Positions 58,101 to 64,000 of a stretch of DNA of 64,000 nucleotides are shown here, piece by piece (within the stretch, counting starts at the first letter, position 1; every line of letters starts with the position of its first letter). Made by a program: the position numbers and the translations under genes. The notes beneath the pieces are model-generated. The model did no database searches, was not told the origin of the DNA, and saw only the letters and a list, made by a program, of their open reading frames with translations. The stretch spans positions 434,001 to 498,000 of the forward strand of contig JAHBBC010000009.1 in the NCBI GenBank assembly GCA_019915015.1, read 5' to 3'. This DNA comes from Auriscalpium vulgare (Eukaryota > Basidiomycota > Agaricomycetes > Russulales > Auriscalpiaceae).

Positions 58101-58389
58101 CTAAACGGAGAGCGCGCGATAGATTGAGCTGGCGGCGGATGGAGGCGCGACGAACGCCCTGCGAGCGACAGAGAGCGGTCGGGTCACCCAAAGAGCGGCC
58201 CAGGCTGAAGCGTGCGTCAACATCGCAGCGAGACCATGGTTGGTGTGCGGGCTTACCGGTGGTGCCAACGGAGAAGTGACGATCGCGCTTAACGCAGAGC
58301 GCGCGAGAGATTGACGCGGCGGCGGATGAAGGCGCGACGAACGCCCTGCGAGCGGCAGACAGCGGTCGGGTCACACAAAGAGCGGCCCA
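58101..58389 (+). repeat. Pair of about 100-bp direct repeats
   Basis: 58101-58201 and 58287-58389 share AGAGCGCGCGA, GGCGCGACGAACGCCCTGCG, AGCGGTCGGGTCAC and AAAGAGCGGCCCA in order. Between them lies the partial third copy of the larger tandem unit. Confidence 0.82.
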
Positions 58390-58422
58390 GCAAGGTCGCT
58401 CTCCGGTGTGCGACTCGGACGA

Positions 58423-58441
58423 TGCAGTCCAACAGACTGCA
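58423..58441. repeat. Hairpin motif copy 2
   Basis: TGCAGTCCAACAGACTGCA: 7-bp stems around a 5-base loop, with the same flank (CAAGGTCGCTCTCCGGTGTG) as copy 1. Confidence 0.7.
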
Positions 58442-58742
58442 CCACCGCGTATGTCTGATGCGAACAGAACAGGAACGTGCGCGACGTGACCGAGCACGCC
58501 GAGCTGGACGGGTGGAGAGAGTGGTGAGGAGAGACTTGCGATGCGAGGGATTGGTGTGGGGCGCGATGGGGTTGAAAACGGCGGAGGTGGTGGTGGGAGT
58601 AGGCAGAGAACGCGGGGAACTGGAAGCGACACGGAAGCAAACACGCCGGCGTCTTAGATTATCTTATCTCTCACTCTGCACGTGACTCTGACCCGCAATA
58701 ATCACATTGACACAGGTATTACCACTAAGTGCCTCGCTCGCA

Positions 58743-58806
58743 GTATGTACAGTAAGCTATAGAGCGCACAGCGCGCGTATGTACAGTAAACTAAAGAGCG
58801 CACGCC
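58743..58806 (+). repeat. 30-bp class tandem repeat at the TET/JBP 3' end
   Basis: GTATGTACAGTAAGCTATAG and GTATGTACAGTAAACTAAAG, each followed by AGCGCAC and GCGCGT, form two adjacent units. The second runs into the last codons of the TET/JBP gene. Confidence 0.75.
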
Positions 58807-60200
58807 GCGCGTATGTCATCAATATGCGTGAAGCGAGGCTGCGCGATGCCGAAGTGTTTGAGCAGCGCCTTGTGCGTGAAGTGCACCAGACACGTCCGCT
58901 CGCCCTCGACACCCCAGTCTCCAACTTCATGAGGAATGATGGAGCCGAGGATGAGAACGAGCGTCCCAGAATCATAACTGAGCTCGAGGCCTAATATCTT
59001 TAAAATCAATAGGCAGTGGTGGTACGGACCGACGCTGAGGAGTGCGTCGAGTCCCGCGAGACAGCCCTTGTCATCCTGATGGCTCGGAGTGGCGCGGTTG
59101 TAAATGATGGAGATACCCTGGAACGAGGAATCCCAATTTTTAGCGTGCTTTGCGGTTTCCACGCCCTTGCGCAGGCGCTCCATCGACTTGAAATATGCGG
59201 CGTGGGGGTCGGGCGCAGTCATTTGAAGTAGGTGGTCGAGCCGAAACTGGAATGGCGACAACCACGACAGCAGACGCTCCACGGCAGCAGCCTTTTTCTT
59301 CGTCGTGCTCGCGCAGAACGTGCTACTGGGTTGCGGGGGCAGGTTCTAGTCGCGATTCGTGAGTCGAGCCGTCGCTGTGCAGTCGAAAAATACGCACCGC
59401 ATGCCCAATCTCATCCCAGCCTGGTGAGATGTGGTGGCAACCGGTGACGTTGCCGTTCTGCTGTTTGTAGCCCTCCGCTGCACCGCGTCCTTGGGTATCC
59501 GCCGACAACTTGGGCGGATACACGGCCGCGAAATCCTTCATGTAATTCGCGTGATCTCGCTGTGGAAGAATTAAGTACGTACTTCGCGGACGTATGAAGG
59601 TCAGCCTACGCTTTCTTGCTCAGTGAGGTATCCAGGAAAATGGAAACCGATGAGGTAGCCGTTCGAGTCGAAGAACGACCTGCATTGCCCATCTGCATAC
59701 TCGGTGTCGACCAGGTGACAGAGGTCTTCTTCACGAAGCTCCTTGATGCCGTCCGTCGTCACGTCGCGAGAGATCATCGCCAGCTGGCGAAGGTCGACAT
59801 CCAGGAACACTAAAGCGCGCGCAACTCAGTGTCGCGCAGCAGGGACGGTATATGCCGCGTACCTGCATTGTTCAGGGCCTTCCTGACTTTCGACCGGTTC
59901 AGTTGGCAGAGACTTCGAAGTTTCTGCGACAAATTTATGCTGGAAAGCGGGACCTGCGTCTGGGGGAGCAAGAGACATACGTGAGACAGAAGAGGCACGT
60001 CGCGTTGCATGCGGACCCTTACCCGGGTGCACAGGGCGCCTCAGTGGGCCCTTGGAGATGCCAACTGGCGCTATCGTCCTCCCAGGCAGGGGTGTCAATT
60101 CGTGGACGGAGTTTTCGTCCACAGGTGGGAGACGAAGCCGGGGACGGGACGGTGTATTCTTGCGCGGATTTGGGCCGGTATGGGTAGCGTGGCCAACCAT
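58791..60200 (-). CDS. TET/JBP-type Fe(II)/2-oxoglutarate dioxygenase
   Basis: Predicted nuclear dioxygenase of the family that oxidises 5-methylcytosine or thymine in DNA. The C-terminal exon carries IYNRATPSHQDDKG, giving the Fe(II)-binding His-x-Asp, then a beta-rich core SVGPYHHCLLILKILG, the distal His in IIPHEVGDW and the 2-oxoglutarate-binding Arg in ERTCLVHF. Upstream exons on the minus strand are 59610-59809 (VFLDVDLRQLAMIS to GFHFPGYLTEQES) and one starting at 59559 (RDHANYMKDFAAVYPPKLSA). The exon encoding KLRSLCQLNRSKVRKALNNA ends at 59863. The 5' end (ATG 60200 proposed) and the junction before KKKAAAVERLL near 59300-59400 are not resolved. Fungal TET/JBP genes are known to travel with KDZ transposons; the KDZ gene diverges 1.8 kb away. 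Confidence 0.82.
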
Positions 60201-60326
60201 GTTGAGAGCGTGGACAAGTGGGGCGATCAAGAGGGGTCGCGCACGGAGGGGCGACGAGGGGGGCGGGCACGCAGTAGGCAACACAGCGGGCGCTAGCAAG
60301 ACCGCTCTGCTGTGCGACTCAAACGC

Positions 60327-60345
60327 TGCAGTCCAAAAGACTGCA
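60327..60345. repeat. Hairpin motif copy 3
   Basis: TGCAGTCCAAAAGACTGCA: 7-bp stems and a 5-base loop; the stems extend to 9 bp here (GCTGCAGTC/GACTGCAGC). On the minus strand it lies upstream of the TET/JBP coding region. Confidence 0.7.
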
Positions 60346-61148
60346 GCTCTGCGTGACGGGGACCGTTGGCTCTTGACTGTGACAGAAACAGAGGACCAGA
60401 AGCTGAGTGGCCAGTGGCAGTTGGGAGGGTGTGGACGGTTGAAAACAAAGCGCCAGGCGCTTTCGCCGCGCCGGGCGCTAACGACTTGGAAACCGAAATG
60501 GCGCGTCCAGCGCGTCTCGCTGTCATTCATCCCCCAACGTCGATGTCACCTCCCCCAACCCCAATGGTCCTGCAGCGGACGCAGAGCGTCACTGTACGCC
60601 GTGCGCTGTAGAGATGCACGCCTTAAGGTCCGTCCTGCACGGGCGAGGCGGGCGTAAAGGGTCGGGTCTCCGTCATCGTCGTCTGCCCACGTCACCGAGC
60701 CTTTATCTCCTCCCTCTTCACTTTCCTCTGCTCTTGGTTTCTCTATCGCCAACACCCCCGCTTCACTTCGGCTTTCCGCTTCAAACACCCCCGCTTCACT
60801 TCGGCTTTCCTATCACCACCACGCCCGCCGTCTGACACGCTTCGCTCCCACACGCAAGGTGAGTGCATGACAATTTCGACGGCCGTGCCAACTATTGACA
60901 CTATTCTACAGACGTCCGCTCTCTTTCCCTCCACATCCATCCTCCATCACGCCGCTCCTCTTTACGCAGCTATGCTGCCGGCCCATGGCTTCACGCTCGG
61001 CGGAGGTCCCTCACCGCCCGAAACGCGTCCCCGAGCGCGCGCCTGCCAGCACCTCGCGCACATGCGCTTCCTGTCTCCTCGACCTTTCGCGTACACCTTT
61101 CGCGTACACCCCGCCGTGGCGCGGGTCCGCCCCTCCCTTGTACCTCCA

Positions 61149-61258
61149 AGACAAGACGTCCGCGCCAGCGTGAATCGCCGGACGACGTCGTGATTGGCTG
61201 GGTATGTTTCGCATCGCCGTACGTGAATATGACTTATGTTCGTTTACAGGTCCCGCGG
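61149..61258 (+). repeat. 110-bp direct repeat, copy 1 (partner 61323-61426)
   Basis: Contains AAGACAAG, ATCGCCGGACGAC, GGGTATGTTT, GTGAATATGACTTATGTTCG and CAGGTCCCGC in order, as does copy 2. Each copy has a GTATGT donor and CAG acceptor about 48 nt apart, so an exon-intron junction was duplicated. Confidence 0.85.
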
Positions 61259-61316
61259 CCGGTCCTCTACGTCAACTTCCAGTGTGCTCTACCTCTCCCC
61301 TACCCCCGCCGTCGCG

Positions 61317-61553
61317 ATGTTCGCAAGACAAGTCTTCTGCGCTGGCGTCAATCGCCGGACGACTTACTTGGGTATGTTTTGCATCAGTGTAAGTGAATAT
61401 GACTTATGTTCGTATGCAGGTCCCGCCGTCAAATTCTCTACGACACACCCTCGACAACCACTTGCCGTCGTGCGGCCGCAGTGGGCGATGGCGTGTAGCG
61501 AGCGAAAGGCAGGGAACGGCAGCGCGATCACCCCCATAGAGCTGCTTTGCTAG
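61317..61553 (+). CDS. Possible small two-exon frame upstream of the KDZ gene
   Basis: Exons 61317-61371 and 61420-61553 would give 62 residues starting MFARQVFCAGVNRRTTYLG. The 48-nt intron has GTATGT and TATGCAG. The first exon and intron lie in a direct repeat. No similarity is recognised; it may instead be spliced 5' leader of the transposase transcript. Confidence 0.25.
   Translation: MFARQVFCAGVNRRTTYLGMFCISVSEYDLCSYAGPAVKFSTTHPRQPLAVVRPQWAMACSERKAGNGSAITPIELLC
61323..61426 (+). repeat. 110-bp direct repeat, copy 2 (partner 61149-61258)
   Basis: Second copy, with the same GTATGT...CAGGTCCCG intron-like unit. Copy-to-copy differences are scattered substitutions plus a short length difference next to the donor. 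Confidence 0.85.
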
Positions 61554-62036
61554 GCAGCTCCTCTGGGTCGGTGGCCTTTTTGACGGTCTACCTGTTGGGC
61601 GGACCGGCAATCTGTGCAGCAGGCGCGACGCCATGTCTCGCCGTTGCCCATCCTACATCGTCTTCCCCCTGCCTTTGCGTTGCATGCTGGCCAGGTCCGC
61701 TCCCGCTCCATCATCAATAGTCCCACGTTATACGGAGGCTCGCGTTCGATCGCCGTATCGATGCATGAGTCGATCCACTTCACTCCCCCGACCATCAAAC
61801 GGTTCGACTCCCGGTCTCATACGCCCACCGTCAGAATATAAGTCGCCTCAAGTCGCTTCCCTACCTTCTTATGCCGTAGCGTCCCCTCCATCGACACTTC
61901 CCCTCCCTCGCGCTGCACCGACATCTGCCCTATCCTGCCCATTCGTTTGCGCCTTCCCCCGCTCTACGCCTTCCCGCTCTTCCCTCACCTGTCCTGTGGC
62001 CTCGTGCCGCCATCTTCGCTCCCTCCCTCGTCCCCT

Positions 62037-64000
62037 ATGGCCAGCTCATCGCAACCAGGACGAGGGCGGCCGAGGCGGCGGAAGAATGTGGACGCCCAAG
62101 TGGACACGATCTCTTTTGCCACCGCTTACCCAGTCGGCGAAGGGAGCAAGCCACGCGCGTCCGCAACCAAGTCGAGTTCGGCGCCTCCGCCTACCCGTCA
62201 TAACCCATGGGCTGGGTTCCTGCCGTCCACACCACGCCTGAAGATCTCCATGCCCATCACGGCGAAGGCCAATGAATCAGACACAGACGACGAGGAAGTC
62301 AAGCCATCCCCGGCCGCCTCGTCAGCGAAGAAGGCCAAGGTCAACAACACCATAGTACGTCTCGTGTTCACCTGACCTGACCATGACATCTCACTGGAAT
62401 TACAGCGTCCTTCCGAACGCATGTCCGAGTTCTTGGACAACTATGCGGTTCCTATCCACTCCGCCATGCTTGAAGCCGAAAGCGGGCCTCCCTCCATGAG
62501 CTGTGCTGGCGCGAATTGCGCGGGTGGAACACAAGTGCACGAGGAGCTGTTCAAATGCGAGGAGTGCTTTTTCACAAGGTTTCTTTGTGCGGCATGCATC
62601 CAACGGTCACACGCCGACAACCCTCTCCATCGCATCCTCGCTTGGCGTCCGAACACTGGGTTCTGGAGGAGACACACGCTGTGCGAGGTGGGGATGGTCG
62701 TCCATTTGGGACATGATGGCGCATCGTGCTCTAACAGCACCGACAACCCCCGACACATGACGCTCGGGCTCGAGTCAGGCTTCCAGGCTGCCTCTGTCAA
62801 ATTCTGCGGGTGCAGGCCGTTAGGTCGTGTGTCGGCAGTTCCACATTTCATTCAACTCCTCCGACATGGTCTGTTCCCGGCATCGTGGCAATTCCCCAAG
62901 TCCGCTTTCTCCATCCGTCTGCACAAAACATTCCATCTCCTCAGCCTCCAAGCACAGACAAATGCCAGGGATTTCATCCTGTACCTCCGGCGGAAGACGG
63001 ACAACGTCATGATGTCGACCACCCCGGTATGTCGCTCGTTGTGCGCATTTCGCTCACGTGCTGACCTCAGTCATGCAGGATCGCTATCGCGAGTTCCTGA
63101 CGAGCGCGCGCGAGTTCGCGTATCTGAGGACGGTGCGCCGTGCCGGCGTGCTTCCTGTCCGCAACATGGAAGCCGGTAGTCTCGCCGTCTTGTGCCCCGC
63201 CTGTCCGCAGCCAGACATCAACATGGACCCCCTTTGGCGCGAGCGCCCACTGCCCGAACGGTAAGTGCGAGGCTCAACTGCGCGCACACCTGACTGACTT
63301 CGCCAACAAAGATTTCTGGACGCGTTATTCTACACGATTGATGGGAATTTCCATCAGAACCAGAGACTTAAGCCCCATGACCCCGACGACTTTCCACTCA
63401 CGCTCGGCGCAGCGTATTTCGCACACGAGGAGGACTTCGCCAAGTACCAGCAGAAGCTGGGGCCTCTGGAACTGGAGGAAACAACATGCCACAAGTTCGC
63501 CGCGTTGGGCTACGGAGGTTACTGGGGCAATGTGTCGGGGACGGTTGGAGTGTCATGCGCACGGCACATGTTCGTGCTGCCTGGAGGTGGCGTTGACTTG
63601 CAGAAAGGCGAAAGGTGCGTCATGGCTACCCTCATGCGACGCAGAGTACTGATCAGCGTCGCAGGTTCGCCAACGTCGATTTTGCCATGGTCTCCGCGCT
63701 CCAACGATGGACGGGCTTGCTCATGCACGTGTCCGGATACGACATCAACTGCCAGTATCAGAGGAACCTGGACAAGCGCCTCCGCGAGTTTAATATGAAC
63801 ACGGCGGACTTGAAGAGGCTCTTGACGGTCCTTCTGCCGATAACGCTGAGACTTGTGGGCAAATTCCACCTGCCCGCCCATATCAAGGCTTGCCGGGCTT
63901 TCTGGGGCTTCAACAACGCACCGGGGGTGGGCCGCACGGACGGGGAGGCCTTGGAACGTCTCTGGGCCCTGCTCAACTTGATCGGTGCCATCACACGCGA
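62037..64000 (+). CDS. KDZ-family transposase with CxC2-like cysteine cluster (cut by window end)
   Basis: DNA transposase of the Kyakuja-Dileera-Zisupton superfamily. Exons are 62037-62354, 62406-63026, 63079-63260, 63312-63614 and 63665 to the window edge; all phases agree. The N-terminus is basic (GRGRPRRRKNVDAQ). Exon 2 has the CxC2-like cluster: FKCEECFFTRFLCAACIQRS, HRILAW, FCGC and FHLLSLQAQTNARDF. Exon 3 ends with LCPACPQPDIN. The catalytic region shows FYTIDGNFHQNQRLK, DLQKGERFANVDFAM, VSGYDINCQYQRN, VGKFHLPAHI and GVGRTDGEALERLW, which include the expected acidic residues. No stop or frameshift is seen in the visible part, so it could be active. It diverges from the TET/JBP gene, a pairing known from fungal KDZ elements. 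Confidence 0.93.

Larger units (their letters stand above)
57570..58790. other. Repeat-rich spacer between island protein C and the TET/JBP gene
   Basis: Consists largely of tandem repeats and two copies of a hairpin motif, listed separately. Long open frames on both strands are due to composition and repeated GGTAAGCCCGC donor-like words. It probably contains the promoter and leader of protein C. Confidence 0.5.
60201..62036. other. Divergent upstream region between TET/JBP and KDZ genes
   Basis: Holds hairpin copy 3, a pyrimidine-rich tract with CCCCGCTTCACTTCGGCTTT in tandem (60757-60815), and two direct repeats that each contain an intron-like unit. A possible small spliced frame is listed separately. 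No other gene is supported. Confidence 0.45.

Overview
The window is nuclear DNA of a filamentous basidiomycete, most likely a wood-decaying Agaricomycete. Genes are cut by many 42-70 nt GT-AG introns. The content is typical of that group: several F-box/LRR proteins, a BTB protein, a GH7 cellobiohydrolase, a GH1 beta-glucosidase, hAT-derived genes and a KDZ transposase with CxC2 cysteine cluster and a TET/JBP dioxygenase beside it. Most gene models below were rebuilt by hand from splice signals and reading-frame phase; none was checked against transcripts or databases.

Layout. 0.2-2 kb (-): DUF2235 hydrolase. 2.9-4.6 kb (+): She3-like coiled-coil protein. 5.2-5.9 kb (-): protein with two dimeric alpha/beta-barrel (ABM-like) domains. 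7.2-9.3 kb (+): F-box protein. 10-12.8 kb: nitronate monooxygenase and FAD monooxygenase, convergent and 64 bp apart, the latter with an apparent frameshift. 13.4-14.6 kb (-): BTB protein.

15.7-31.7 kb is a repeat-built region. Three paralogous hAT-transposase-derived genes (15.7-17.8 kb -, 23.2-25.3 kb -, 27.8-29.9 kb +) share intron positions, promoter and acidic tail but have lost hAT catalytic signatures. Interleaved are two complete RING-finger/coiled-coil genes and two broken RING copies, one spliced onto the end of the third hAT-derived gene. A GH7 cellobiohydrolase sits inside, and a second copy of the ABM-like gene closes the block at 31.8-32.5 kb. A GH1 beta-glucosidase with 18 exons follows (33.7-36.0 kb), then two tandem WD40 paralogues sharing an ACGCG-type promoter palindrome (36.2-40.7 kb), a possible small multi-exon gene, and two more F-box genes (42.7-46.8 kb).

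46.9-47.3 kb carries an 18-bp minisatellite and a tRNA-like piece. A decayed aldose 1-epimerase pseudogene (48.3-49 kb) borders a mobile island from about 49.8 kb to the window end. On the minus strand are three uncharacterised genes (443, 645 and 813 aa) and a TET/JBP-type Fe(II)/2-oxoglutarate dioxygenase; diverging from them on the plus strand is the KDZ transposase, cut by the window edge. Tandem repeats and a recurring hairpin lie between the island genes. The cellulases and oxidoreductases fit plant-cell-wall decay; the island and the hAT/RING block are the genetically mobile parts.
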